Source: Roridomyces roridus
Taxonomy: Eukaryota > Basidiomycota > Agaricomycetes > Agaricales > Mycenaceae
Length of the DNA: 64,000 bases
NCBI GenBank assembly: GCA_029378245.1
Contig: JARKIF010000006.1
Span: 1,736,001-1,800,000 of the forward strand
Reading direction: 5' to 3'
Within the stretch, counting starts at the first letter, position 1, and each line of letters starts with the position of its first letter. Under the pieces are notes generated by a model. That model ran no database searches. It had not been told where the DNA came from and saw only the letters and a list, made by a program, of their open reading frames with translations. This document shows, piece after piece, positions 44,614 through 56,253 of this stretch. Both the position numbers and the translations under genes were made by a program.

Positions 44614-44979
44614 TGGTATAATAGAAATGTTGTTTTGTATGGGAGTAACTGGTCTGAGTGCAAAATCAAGATCTGATGAGTCGTCTGACAAATAGTAAGG
44701 TGCTTGTTCGTCAAATAAACTGGGTTGTGTGAGGGGAAATTCGTCCAGCGAATTATCTGTATCAAAATGTTGGTCAGTGTTGTTTGTGGTGTTTGTGAAG
44801 CCTAAAGCAAGATGTTCTGCTTGTCGGCGGGCGATGTACGCAGTAGCCTGCGCAAATGTGTGTTGTTGTTGTAGGTGGCGGGCTAAATCCGCTGGTGAGC
44901 GGGAAGCCGTAGTGTTGTTGTTAGGTGTCGGGAACGTTCACGATGAGCGTGAACGCGTGTGATTTGAGATTTAAATCTG

Positions 44980-45620
44980 AATGAACCCCCTCGCGGTGGG
45001 CTCCAGATGAAATGCTGAGTGTGCGTTCAACCCTAAAACCAAAACCAAAACAATAACCCTATTTGAGAGGGAGTTCCGATACTGGTCGTGATCGAAACGT
45101 GTGCTGGCAAGTATGTTGTGTTCGGGGGTTCGGGCTGCCGTATAGAGCCTGTGCGAATTCAGATAAATCGAAGTGTGTGATGGCGGGTGTGTGATGGTTG
45201 TGATGGGTAGAGTCGAGAGCGTTACTGTGTTGTCGTCGTCGTTGTCCTGTAAAACCTAAAACCTAATCCTAATCCGTTCCGTAGCCGTTCCAAATCCGTT
45301 TCGTTCCGTTCCCGTAAGTTCCCGTATCCGTAAGTTCCCTGTCGTTGTCCGATTCCGTCCGTAACCAAGTTCCCTTGTGAGAGCGATTTATTACACCCCA
45401 AAAGTGGGGGGCGAAGCTTCCTACTACAAAATTTCCTGGGTCCTTATATACCCCTAGTGTTTGGTCCCTACAAATATGCACTCACCAGGCTAAACTTGCA
45501 ATTTAAAATCCTTCGTAACCACGTCCCTGTTCCTATTCCAGCCAAATCCATCCCAATCAAGCGTTCAGAAACGCTGAAACGCCCAATGTTTGAATATTTT
45601 ATTGCGCGGGCCCGAGAGAA
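44980..45620 (-). repeat. Right (5') LTR / leader region of the Gypsy element
   Basis: Non-coding sequence upstream of gag, including the TATA box. Within it, 45275-45380 is a degenerate array of CCGTTCC / CCGTAAGTTCCC units. Exact LTR ends cannot be fixed without the partner LTR. Confidence 0.5.
45442..45450 (-). promoter_or_regulatory. LTR TATA box
   Basis: TATATAAGG on the minus strand within GGGGTATATAAGGACCC, oriented toward gag. Confidence 0.55.
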
Positions 45621-46344
45621 CAATAGCTTGCTATTGTCTCGATAATTATTTTGCGTGAGTCATTGAGCCCCTGGGCCCATGTCATCCTGTTGTGTGGTTC
45701 TTGTGCTTCCAGAACACGTCCACTGCCCCAAAACGCGTCTTATCGTCAAGATTGTGCTTCTCATCTGTCTGTTGCTACCTGCACAGGCTGCACCAAGTCA
45801 TCTTGTGGCTCCACCCATTGTTCTCCGTTGCCAGAAGTCCTCCCAACATGACTGGAGCATGACTCGACCATAGAGTTGAGGATGCGAGTTGAACGCGACG
45901 CGTTTGATCGTCAAGTTACGCGTGACTCGTGCCAGGCATGTGACTCCGGATGCCGTCAGCACAGCCTCGGCCTTGCTTCTTCTCCACCACTTCCTCGACC
46001 CTCCGTTGCTCCTGGCCACACCGCTCCTTTCTGACTCGACCCATCATCTCCACGGCCTCCTGCCTAGTTCAACTCTTGCCATGACTCGTCCTCCATCCAC
46101 TCTCCGTCCGTCTTGACTTGAGCTCGCCGTCGACTTCTCTGTCAGCCCCTCGTTTCAGGTATGACACCTTCTAGTTGCCTTTCCTGGTTCGCTAACATTG
46201 TTCCCTTGATCAGAACAAGTCCGCCTCGTGCGCAACATGTCCGCGGAATTGCCACTTGTCCGGATCTATGCATCTCGAACGCCATCTGATGCGCCATCAG
46301 GTGCGCTCGATGCCTGTAAGTCGCCGTTTCTATCGTGCTCCGTT
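45621..46344. other. Unassigned sequence between Gypsy element and duplicated block
   Basis: No complete gene. A forward stretch at 46215-46286 reads CPRNCHLSGSMHLERHLMRH, close to a C2H2 finger, and ends at a GTGCGC donor. Cys-rich forward reading around 45750-45840 may be an earlier exon. The duplicated block begins at about 46345. Confidence 0.3.
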
Positions 46345-46990
46345 CGCCCGCTCAACATCACCTTCGCGACGTCCCAAACCACGCACCTCATCGAGGAATC
46401 TGAAAGAAAATGCGTCAGCTCGTGGACCTGCTCGCGACCCTCCCAAATCGCCTGCATCATCCCACCTCTTACGCCAATCCCCCGCGAAACGTGGTTTGTC
46501 CCAGACCAGAGCCCATCCACACGTCTCGGGTCCTCATGACCGTGTCCTTCCTTCTGCAGCCCAACATTCTCCCTTCTCCAGCCAGAAATCACAATCGCCC
46601 TCGGATCGCTTCTCTAGCAACTTTCAGACCGAATTCACAAATAACAAGCCCTCCTATGGATCTGAGATTGCCGGGATCCCATTTTCTGTCCTCCCCGGCG
46701 ACAGACTTGCCTTTGACCACCAGTTCTTCGTGGACGCACAGGGTAGCTCGACGCCCGCGCCACCGAGAAATCGGAAACGGAAACGCGCGGCGCGTGCTGA
46801 GCCACTACCCCCTCCCCTCATACCCTCCCTCTCCGTCTCGCTCTCTCCCATTCCCATAGTCCCGCGCGGCATGAAAGCGCTCTCTACGCGCGAACGTAGT
46901 CCCTGGCTGAGCGATAGCATCATCTCGCCCCCGGGATCAGACGAGTGGGAGCGCATTCCACAGGAAATTGAGCCCGATGGCAATTCGGCG

Positions 46991-48318
46991 CAGGTTCCTA
47001 CCCCATCAGGAAAAATCGCCAGAAAAATTGCTGCCAGCCAAGTCTATGATGCCCGTCATAGTTCAATATTGCATCGAGCTTCAACTCTGTAGTCTATGTA
47101 GGCACAGTAGCTCAAAGGGCTAGCTCTGTAGTGAAATATTGCTCTCTGTACTTTCAGTGCCATGCAATGTTGCACAGAGCATCAATTACTGGGGACTACA
47201 TACTCTATATATTGAGAAGAGCTACATATATCACCAACATCAGCAACAACTGCTCTGGAACAAAATGTGTAATGAGTTCAGTGGGACTCAGACTGGATTG
47301 AAGGGTTTCGGCACATTGATGCCAACTGATCCGGAGGTCGGCATCGATGCTCCGATGTCATCATCAATGATCCGATGTCGGCATCTTTGATTTTAACCTG
47401 CAGAACTGTTCCCAAGTAATTAATGGTTTTGAAATACAGCACAAGTGGCTTTGCAGATGGACTGACTGCAGTCTCAGTGAATGACTTAGCCAATTTCACC
47501 AAGAACCACCAAAAGTTGTCAAACCCCATAGTGGTTGCATTGATTCTTGGCCTCATGTGTGCCTGCGTAGCTTACTTGTTATTGCCTCACTATGATATCT
47601 TCTTCCACTTAGCAGTGGTCTCCCGTTCGAGTCCCACCAGTTGCAATTAAATAATCTTGACATTAGTTCACCGGCCAGAAACCCATCAAGCAGTTAGTGA
47701 GCCAAGAAGGTTGTGAAGCAACCACTAAGTACAAGTGGTGAGTGAATCCTTTTGACTTTTGCCCCTGTTTTGAGACCTGCAATGTAGCTCCCCCAGTCAT
47801 CATTGGAGTGCATCATAGTACTACATTGACTACCTGCCTACAGAACTATGAAACTATGTTGCACTATAAACCTGTGGCACAGGACTACAGTGTGCAATAT
47901 TTTAGGGGGAAGACAATGGTACTACACCAAGTATGTTGCATACATAGAGCTATGTCTTCATTGGAATTTTTCCTGATGCCAGCCGCAGTTTCGAGGTTCA
48001 CACTAAGAGTAGCGGCATTCACAGCGGGGTATGTACTTGCTTGATTGATGGATTATGTACTGAATTGATGTATCGGGATTATCGGGAGTTTCGGAGTTAA
48101 CGGCTGATATGTGATCTTGAAGTTGGGGGTGAACCTGCTGTGGAGAGGTTCACCCCCAACTTCGAGATCACATAATTAGCCGTGAGATCCGAAACACCCG
48201 AAACACCCGATAAATCCGACTACTCAGAATTCATCAATCAATCAAATCTCTACATATTCCGCCGTAAATGCCGCTACTCTTACTGTGAACCTCGAAACTG
48301 CGGCTGGGTAGGAACCTG
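46991..48318. mobile_element. Non-autonomous DNA transposon, 1328 bp, 9-bp target duplication
   Basis: The ends are CAGGTTCCTACCC (46991 on) and its complement GGGTAGGAACCTG (48306-48318). The target duplication AATTCGGCG is at 46982-46990 and 48319-48327; the intact gene copy has it once. The right inverted repeat continues as ATTTTTCCTGATG at 47966-47978 but is separated from the terminal part by a nested insertion. No transposase is encoded. A 9-bp duplication suggests a Mutator-like element, with hAT less likely. Confidence 0.82.
47979..48307. mobile_element. Palindromic MITE nested in the transposon
   Basis: A nearly perfect inverted repeat with arms starting AGCCGCAGTTTCGAGGTTCA and meeting near 48135 (AAGTTGGGGGTGAACC...GGTTCACCCCCAACTT). 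It sits exactly inside the right inverted repeat of the host transposon, splitting CCTGATG from GGGTAGG. Exact ends are ambiguous by two bases; no clear target duplication. Confidence 0.75.
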
Positions 48319-49650
48319 AATTCGGCGTCCAGAAATCCTAACTTCGAGGTGATGATTCAGACGGATGCAGATGATACCTCCTCGTTCGGGCTTGGGCTGA
48401 CACCTGGACTCCCTTCGTTTGTGTTTGCTGGTCGTAGTCGCGTGGAGGATGAAGACGGGACGATAACTGAGGATTTGATGGATGGAGGAACTGGTGTTAT
48501 CTGCTCCATCATCTCGAAAGATTCGTCCGTACCAGCTCAAGGTGCGTCTCCCTTTCGTTTCACTGGGCTGCAGTTCTGAACTTGAGAGTTTTATTAGCCA
48601 CGACAAAGCGCCTCGGTAGCCGCACAACCTCTCCTTCCACTTCTGTTCCCGCTCCTTCGTCTTCCACAGTGGCAACGAATGAAAAACATATATTCATTCC
48701 GGCGGCAGATGAACCTGCACCCGAATCCGTCATCCCTCTTGCTGCCGACCCCTCCCCTGTCCCCGCTACTTCTACAGCTCCAACGAAGTTGAAGTTAAAG
48801 CCCAAACCGCTGAACTCTAAAGCCAAAGTGATATCGAAGCCGTCCCGTGTCGTCCCTATCGTCCTGCTCCCGAAACTCAAGCGTACCCGCAATCCTCCCC
48901 GCCGAGGATCCACGTCAGACGAGTTGGACGTCCTCGATCTTACTGTGACTCCCGTTTTGCAGCAGCAGGAGAAGGGGAAGCTGAGTGCGATTACGGAGGA
49001 AGACGAGGGGGATTCAGATGATGAGTTGTTGTTGAAGCCTGGGTTTAATGTTTGGGAGTGAGTCGCTCGAGGTGCGTGGGTTTTCGATCGCGTTGCAAGT
49101 GGATGGACCTCACTGACCGCCGTTTCTAACAGCTGAAATCTGTTATTGTCATCGCATTCGTGTTCGTATCGCATTGCATTACATTGAAATAATACTGTAA
49201 GTCGTGGACGCCATTCAATTATATCGGATCCCTACTAGTGAGTCGGTTTAACACCACTCTATTTCACTGGCACGTTCACCGGTCGCCAAATCCATTGATC
49301 GCCAAAGCGCTGAACCGTCTCGCAACGGAAACGCGCCTCGATCTTCTTGGTTTGGGATACATCTCTGTTTTTCTCCTGCGGCCAGCGGGACTGAGGGCGC
49401 CCCACGCCCCGGCCACCCAGGGCAATTCGCCAACCGGGGTGCGTTCCATGGCCACGCGGAGCACGTACGTTTTCACCTCTTCGTCTTCAACCCGTTCGTT
49501 GTTGACTTACTTGATCTACAGCATGGCATCGACCGCCGTGGACAGCCTGCATATTACAGACCACACAGCGACGAGCAGCTCCAACCATACGACCGCTCCG
49601 TCCAGCACCCGTACCAAACAACGTATCCCCCACCGCTGAGTCGGCACGAG

Positions 49651-50729
49651 ATGCCCACCGCCCTTCCTCCCGCCGCGTTCCACTCTTCCAGCTCCTCCTC
49701 CGTTCCGTCGACCCACGTCAACGAAGCCGCCGCCGACCTCCGGCACACGCTCAACCTCGGTCCACACGACCCCATCAACCTCTCCGTCATCCCCGACACG
49801 GGCGAGAAACCCAACATACCCAACTCGCTCATGGTCAAGCTCGCGATATTCGGGAGCCCGAACAAGCGGTTGACGTTGCAGGAGATATACACCGAGTTGA
49901 TCGAGAACTTTAGCTGGTACAGAGCTAACCAGCATGAGAATACTTGGAAGGTGCGTCAGCTTTTACGGTTAGACGTCTGGATGAGCTCACATTCAAATAG
50001 AATTCCATCCGCCACCTGCTGTCGCTCAAATATCCCTTTGAAAAATTCGCGCGGCCGGTGACGGAGCCCGGCAAGGGCAGTTACTGGATCTTGGACTATA
50101 CTCATGGTGCAGATGGAAACAAACGCGAGCGCAAACGGCGGCCACAGAGTCGTTCTGGTCGTCGCCGTCGCAACTCGACCAGGCAGCCCCAATCAGACGA
50201 CGACGACGACTCGGACGCGTACACGGGAAGCGAGGACTACTCGCAGTCTGGTACGGCCTCGCCTGACATGCGGGGTACTGGCAGTAGCAGTGGTGGCGGG
50301 AGACCGTCTCCATACCTGCTCGGCCGTGTGCACTCGATGCCCATGATCGTGGGTCCCGATACCCCACATCCAGAGCGCTACCTCAATTACGGCGTCGACC
50401 CTGCACCGCATGGATATCGCCCTGGGGCCTTGTCCAATTTCTTCAGCCAGTCCGCGCCAGCTCAGCTCTCTGGTTCTGCTCATCATCAGCATCAGGGTCA
50501 GCATTATGGTGGTGGAGGAGGGTACTCACACACGTCGACTTACACGCCTTTTCGCGGGGAGACGCCAGATGTGAAGCCGTCGTTGGAGGAGCTTCAGACG
50601 CAGACGCAAGCTGGGTATGAGGGCAGGCAGCTTCGTCCTCGGCCGTCGCAGAATACGCCGTATGGGGAACGCGCGTTGTCCCCCACCTATCAGGCGTATG
50701 CGAAGAGTCGGCGTCATGCCAGGGGATAA
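49651..50729 (+). CDS. 5'-truncated forkhead gene copy
   Basis: It keeps most of exon 2 and all of exon 3 of the forkhead gene with an intact frame. The intron is 49951-50000 (50 nt). The forkhead domain is complete (KPNIPNSLMVKLAIF to GKGSYWILDY). The original start and promoter were lost at the duplication junction (~49405). The first in-frame ATG is 49651 (MPTALPPAAFHSS), giving 342 residues. Small changes versus the original include a HHQHQGQH insertion and EKF for EKL. It could be a shortened gene under a new promoter or a silent copy; the lack of frame damage suggests it is young or still used. Confidence 0.6.
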
Positions 50730-51485
50730 GTCCATTCGAGGTGTGAGTGGGCTTTATGTTGACGCGCGGAGAGGTTACTGACGAGACTTGTAGATTCGTC
50801 CCGTGCACGTATCTGTCTTCTGTCTTCGTTCCCTGTTGTCATTCCATTCATCAATATCTCTTCTCTCCTGTCGGTCATAGAACACTCACCATCCATTCCT
50901 CTCTTCTTCTTGTATATAAGTACATTACCCCCCCGGCTCTGATTTCCTGGCAGTTCCAGTATTTAGACATCCTGTTGGTTTATTGTAGTCACAGTCCTAT
51001 GTAATTCACTCACTGTGTAATTTTAACGCTTTGTCTTCTTCACATTCGGCCGCAAAAACTCTGCAGGCTCTCGCGGGCAGCTTCGTCGTCGGAGTCAGAG
51101 AGGCTGCGGCGCCCGTGCATTTTAACTTACTGAGTCTTCAGGTTGCCACCATTCTCCAACTTGAGCTCTGTCCAAAGGTGCGTGGTGTGATGAGCAAGTC
51201 GTCCTGGGACCGCCTGTCGTCGTCGTTCGACGGCGGTGAAGGCAGAACAGATAGGGTGAAAGAAGATCCACGCGTGTGGAATTACGGCGGTGCAACGCCA
51301 GAGTCTGGAGTTGGAGTCCGAAGTTGGGGACACCGTCACGGACACGATGATGGTGGTACGGAAGAAAGAGAGGTGATCGGTTGATCACTGATCCGATTTT
51401 GACTGATCATGATGCTGTTTTCACACGGTTTCAATCACAATTCAGGTAAGAAATGCCTATGTACAACTCATGTATCTACTACAAT

Positions 51486-54400
51486 TTACACAGCAGTCCC
51501 TGGTAACAAACTGCCTAGTTTCCATAATATGAGTCTGACCTTGTATTGGTGCCACATCCCTTCCCAATCAAAGTCTTCTTCTTCTTCACGCTGAGGAGTC
51601 GCTGTCCTTTTGATTTTCTCGGCCAAATCCTGAAGCAAGAGTACAAGCTTCTCGATTTCTCCATGCTTCGCATTCAAAAGGTTGTTGTTCATAACCGCTA
51701 ATGACCTTGCTTTTTCTGCAGCTTGTAACACGGCTTCTGATATGGTTACTGCAAGTTCTGCTAGCTCAATTTTTGTCACCGGATTCCAAAGATGACCATC
51801 CTCAGCCATGGAAACCCAAATGCTTGATTGAACAAGCCCTTCCACACCATGGACAGAGGTGAAGTCAAAAGAATTCCAAATCCAACAAAGTAATTTGGCC
51901 ACCAAGTCTCTCGGCTTCTGATCCTTATTCAAAAGTCGTATTTCGGGATCAGTGTTTGGATTTGGACTCCATGCATTTAACAGGGTTTTCACAAATTCAC
52001 CCAATAACACATCATCAAATGTTACCATGGCTGCACTTCTCAACCAAAGAGCAAGTTCAGATTGCATACATGGATGCCAGCGGGATAATTTGGACATGTT
52101 ATGACCCATCTTGATATATATGCTGGCCAGCCATTCCCCCCCCATCAATACTACTCCAAGCCAGGTCCATAGATTCATATCCAACATGATAGCCTGCACA
52201 TCTTCATCTGCAAACCACACTTGCTGGCTCATTTGAAGTACAGATTCAAAAATTGTGTATGCATCACCATAGCCAACATCACTGTGCTGCAAGAGCTGTT
52301 TCATAATGAACCTGAGTGACTCAATCCGGAGTTTTTGATCAAAACAGTGTCTGCAACTGAGTAGAGCACGCAAGAGATGCAGAACCATGGGAAACAGCGG
52401 GTAGGTGCATTGTTCAGGGTGGTCAGAAATGTGATCCACAACCTCTGATATCCAACTGATGTGATCTGGCGAGTTACGGGCCACTTTATATAAATGGTCT
52501 TCAATGTTTGTGAGCCAAAGTGTTGAGCAGATGATGGTCATTGAACTTTTTCCATCACCACTGTCAGCTGCAAGTGTTTTGCAGAAGTCCAACACTATCT
52601 GTCGTTCTTTGTGATTGGTGGCGGGAAGGCACCCCTCTGGGTCTTTTGCAAAATCAATTATTTGATTGACAATTGATGCCACAGTTGGTTTCTGGAAATT
52701 GTCCCTTTGCATCTTTACTGTCAAGGTTTCAAGAATTTGATACAGGAGAGGCCCCTGGAATTTTCTGGAGAACAGTTCAGCTCCTCACTGGAGGCAGACA
52801 TCATGTATCTTACCTTTTGTCCATCCACAAAGCACCTTCATTAAGATTGCCATCAGACAGGCAAAAGTTTAGACAGAATAGGAAGGCTGCAAAAATAGAG
52901 TCTGAGTCATCCCCTTTTGGCTGTGATGCCTTGACCCCGTGAAGAAAATTCCTGATGGAGGACGGGTCTGCATGTCTCAGAGATGGAATCACATACAGCA
53001 ACCATCGAAGTTCGGTGCTATCCAGAAATTCAGTGGGCAAAAGCTCTGGAAGATATGAAGCCACAATTTGCTGTACTCTGCGCAATTTCCCATGATGAAA
53101 AGCCTGGGGAACTATCACTGCATTCTCTGCTGATGAATCAATGCTCCGTAAGGTGCAATAAGCTTGCCCTAAATTGATTGCAATTTGTTCCATGCCTTCA
53201 TGCACTCTACGGATAACATGCACATGTTCATTTCCATGCCTGATTTCAAAGTGTTCAAAACACTCTAGGAAATTCTCTTGCAGTCGTGCCAGGAGGGTGG
53301 GCAAATTATCTACAGGCCACTGAAGCTCCAACGTGATTTCAGCACATATAGAGAGAATTCTTGGGTCTGTAGAGGTTTCAATCATCCATGCCACAGCTCG
53401 CACTTCAGGGGAAGGAACAGGTGGCTCTTTGAGCTGGGTAAAATCATCAATCTGTGACTCTGGGTAGCTGTAGAGGGAGACACTTGATGTGGGCAATGCA
53501 GGAAATTTAGATTGACCAAAACATCGTTTATAAAGGAGGTGTAGTCTCCGGTATTGTCCTTGCACAAAATTCCAACATTCATGGAAGAGTGACACAACTC
53601 CATTGAGGATGCTGATGATTTTTGTGCATAGTTGATTAAGAGGTTTTGCCAGAGGGTTCTGGAAAGGGGAGTCCTTGGAGATCATTGCTGATATCAGGAA
53701 ACCACTGTATGAACCAAATCCAACAACTGTGAAGGCTAGGACAGTAATGGCCAGGACATGGTGGACTGTCCAGAGATAAATTGAAAGTGCCACAGCAAAT
53801 ATAAGAAGTGCAAATTGCAGCATGAGAGGAAACATCTGCATAATGGCTTCAAATTTCCACCGACGAAGACCATCATGTTTCCGTTGGCGTTCAAGTCCAC
53901 GCTCTGCTATTGTTCCTCTGCTCTCCCCAGCCAAGGAATAATACATGAGCCATTGTTTCCCGAGAACAGCCAGTAGGGCAGCGAGGAGTGTGGCACTGAG
54001 GCTAACATACAGCAGAGTCTGTGCTGCTAAGACTGTATGTGGTACTGGTGTCACCGGTGTGCCAGGTGTCCCCTGGATTTCCGGTTGGATCTGGATAATA
54101 AAGGCTGAACTGACAGCAGAAAAAAGACCTGCCTGGTTCCTGTTAGAAAGGAAATAGAAGATAACATAGGCATTGGCACATACAAAAATAAGAGATGTAT
54201 CAAGATCTGTTCCATATTTCTGTTGATATTCCCTATCATATTCATCGGAAACTGCCTTGTATGCGTTCCAGAATTCAGTTTTCTTGTCAACAGCGGGTTT
54301 CTTTGGGACAAATTCATTCAACAATCTGTCAGCTGCCATGAGCAGGGTAGTTGCACAAGACCGTAAGACAGACTTTGTGATCTGTTCCTTATTCTCGTCA

Positions 54401-54573
54401 ACAATGCCTTTCAAGCATTTCTGTAGTTTGTCGATAAATCTGAAATAGATTCAGCATGATCCTGACTTGAAAGAATTGATGTACCTTTGGTCTTTTGTGT
54501 CCAAAGCACTTTCAGTGTTGTTGTCCACATGCAATGGGTCAATGTTCTGTGTTTCAGAATGAGGCAGCTCCAT
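51486..54573 (-). CDS. DUF6535-type membrane protein, copy B (intact)
   Basis: This gene encodes 980 residues in four exons: 54573-54485, 54439-54184, 54132-52814 and 52764-51486; introns are 45, 51, 50 and 49-type short GT-AG. The second intron is 51 nt and stopless, so it can be mistaken for coding; removing it gives the family-typical DLDTSLIF-AGLFSAVSSAFI. The domain core begins at EFWNAYKAVSDEYD (about residue 85). About four membrane spans lie in residues 116-262 (LLYVSLSATLLAALLAVL; LMLQFALLIFAVALSIYL; AITVLAFTVVGFGSYSGFLI). The rest is a helical, probably cytosolic region ending WHQYKVRLILWKLGSLLPG. Family function is unknown. It starts at ATG 54573 (MELPHSETQN). Confidence 0.85.
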
Positions 54574-54860
54574 TTGCTGGCAGTGAGTGGGCAGTGAGAG
54601 TGGGTGGGAAGAATGCAGCAAGTGGATGTCAGAGGCTTTATACTTCGGCGGAATGTATTCTTGGATGACAGTTGAGCACCTGGTGTGAAACCTTGTCCGC
54701 CACGGGTTGTAAACATCATTCACAGAATCTAATTCGGAACATCCTGGAGGTAGAATACCAACTAAAAAACCTGTATCGCTACTTGGGAAGTTTAACATTC
54801 AGCCGAACACACCGTGTATCGACCGGAGGTGGATCTCGGGTTTGGAAGAATCGCGTGATA

Positions 54861-55411
54861 CAGTAGAGTTGCTGATATGGAATATTGTCCGGAGCGGTCT
54901 GAAGGCTATTCCATATGACGGTTATTCCACATGGAATATATGGATTATTTTTGAATTATTTAATTTCTATTTTGTAAATTCAAGACTATTCTCAAAATAC
55001 GGAACACTGTTCAGTCCCGTGGCATTCCAGTGCTGAGACGGACTCAAGCACAGGCCGCATTTGCAATACAGGCCTACGGTCTTGCCATCAGCAGGATCAG
55101 GCCTGATCAGTATGTGATGGGGTCACGGAACTGAGATCAAACAAGCTATCAGCGAGAGACAATGGGCCGGGATTGCCAATGTTGATTGTTATCAGTGAAC
55201 AATGCTGGATTTCGACCTCTGGATCACTCAAACACCCTCATTTTGCCATTTTCGGCCACCGCGATGTGGAATAATGGGACCGGCAGCCTATTCCATATTC
55301 CAGAACACGGTGAGTGGAATATTTGGCTGCTCCCGACCCGGGAGCACCCCAAATCCTATTCCATACCACGGATATTCCACATGATAGTATTCCACAAGAC
55401 CGACTCTACTG
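54861..55411. mobile_element. TA-flanked MITE (Tc1/mariner-like), 551 bp
   Basis: Inverted ends CAGTAGAGT with TA on each outer side (54859-54860 and 55412-55413). The inner parts share TATGGAATA / TGTGGAATA motifs repeated many times in both orientations (ATTCCACAT). It has no transposase. TA target choice and CAGT ends fit the Tc1/mariner (pogo-like) group. Confidence 0.7.
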
Positions 55412-55755
55412 TACTCGGAAATGAATGTCAGATCGGAGACAGTATGGTGATAGGGGCGGCGCCGCGGAAGAGGACCATTGATTGGATTTTTCGGGGACAC
55501 TGTTCCCCAAATTCCCTAAGCGAGGAAGAATACAATACGCCACGTGCACTCGACTACCGTCAAGTGGATGCAAGTTCCAGCATCCAGTTCCCAACCATGG
55601 ATTCCTGCGGGATGCCGGCACTCTTCGGTCCCGACCGGGAAGATAGAGTGCTCCTGCTCTGCCAATTCCAATTCATCACCATGGATGTCGATCGGGATAT
55701 CTCGAGGCACCGGGCGGTCGAGGGTCTGCCGGAGATGAAGTATGTGGTTGCGTGC

Positions 55756-56253
55756 AAGGGGGCATCGGGATCCGAAAATCGGATATAGGGTCGAAAAGAT
55801 TTTTTCGACCTTGGCTGGACCCCCCCCCCCCCTCCCCTACTATATAAGGCAGATCATTCCCACAGTCATGTGACATCAGCGGCGGTCCGCCTGGCTCCGA
55901 ACAACCAATGTCAATAGGACATGAACCAACATGTTTCCGGAGATGCCAGGGTGTATTCTACACATGTCATGACCACCCTGAGCAATAATCTTCACTACTT
56001 GTGAATAAATATCGGAAGAGCTGTGATGTATTATGTAATATACCGTTCCCAATTTGGAAATTTTGATCGTTCAAAGGCTCTCAGGGTTTGTAGTCCTAAG
56101 CAAGATGTTTTACTACTATCCATATGTGTGAGAAGGTGCTCCAAAGCCCCCAGAACGAGCCCAGTAATATATGGGTAGAAGTTTTTTTCGAGGCCGCTCG
56201 AGACCCCCCCCCCCCCCTCCCCCGGTACGATTTTCCGATCCCGATGCCCCCTT
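55756..56253. mobile_element. MITE with 10-bp target duplication, 498 bp
   Basis: The terminal inverted repeat AAGGGGGCATCGGGATC continues through GAAAATCG with one mismatch. The target duplication GGTTGCGTGC is at 55746-55755 and 56254-56263. It contains two long C-runs (about 55819 and 56207), each followed by CTCCC. Non-coding. The duplication length suggests a Mutator-like origin. Confidence 0.8.

Larger units (their letters stand above)
38060..45620 (-). mobile_element. Ty3/Gypsy LTR retrotransposon, minus strand
   Basis: The order on the minus strand is gag with a CCHC knuckle, aspartic protease, reverse transcriptase, RNase H, integrase: the Ty3/Gypsy order. The upstream (right) LTR region has a TATA box at 45442-45450. 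A purine-rich GGGGTGGTGGGG tract near 38085 after the integrase stop could be the polypurine tract. I find no left LTR matching the right side, so the outer limits are approximate and the 3' end may be lost. The coding frames are joined by four -1 shifts. No chromodomain is seen at the integrase end. Confidence 0.8.
46345..49061 (+). pseudogene. Truncated, transposon-split copy of the Ser/Pro-rich gene
   Basis: It aligns with the intact gene at 57875-59491 from its codons around SPSRRPKP to the end (ELLLKPGFNVWE), but lacks the first ~78 residues. It is interrupted after DGNSA by a 1328-bp transposon (46991-48318). Downstream of the insert the frame resumes NPNFEVMIQTDADD. The last intron (48542-48597) has a normal GT donor here, unlike GC in the intact copy. 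A 9-bp in-frame deletion is also present. Without start and with the insertion it cannot make the parental protein. The upstream ATG 46256 gives a chimeric N-terminus only. Confidence 0.8.
46345..49405. repeat. Segmental duplication, copy D (matches 58105-59843)
   Basis: Outside the transposon insertion this stretch follows 58105-59843 almost base for base, including the 3' end of the neighbouring minus-strand repeat-protein gene (CTATTTCACTGGCACGTTCA onward). It ends at the junction with the forkhead block. Confidence 0.85.
49406..54640. repeat. Segmental duplication, copy B (matches 19347-24663)
   Basis: Second copy of the forkhead + membrane protein block, same orientation. Its left edge is a junction to copy D within GGGCGC/CCCCACGCCCC. 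Its right edge fades at about 54640 near GTGGATGTCAGA. Confidence 0.85.

Noticed and set aside
45020..45065. Telomere-like AACCCTAAAACC sequence
   Set aside because: Too short and irregular, and within the retrotransposon leader; not an interstitial telomere.
48560..49174. 204-codon reverse ORF (and its twin at 58969-59553)
   Set aside because: Antisense to the last exon of the duplicated Ser/Pro-rich gene; openness shared only because the blocks are duplicated.
55186..55788. 200-codon forward ORF
   Set aside because: It starts inside one MITE and ends inside another; both insertions explain the sequence better than a gene.
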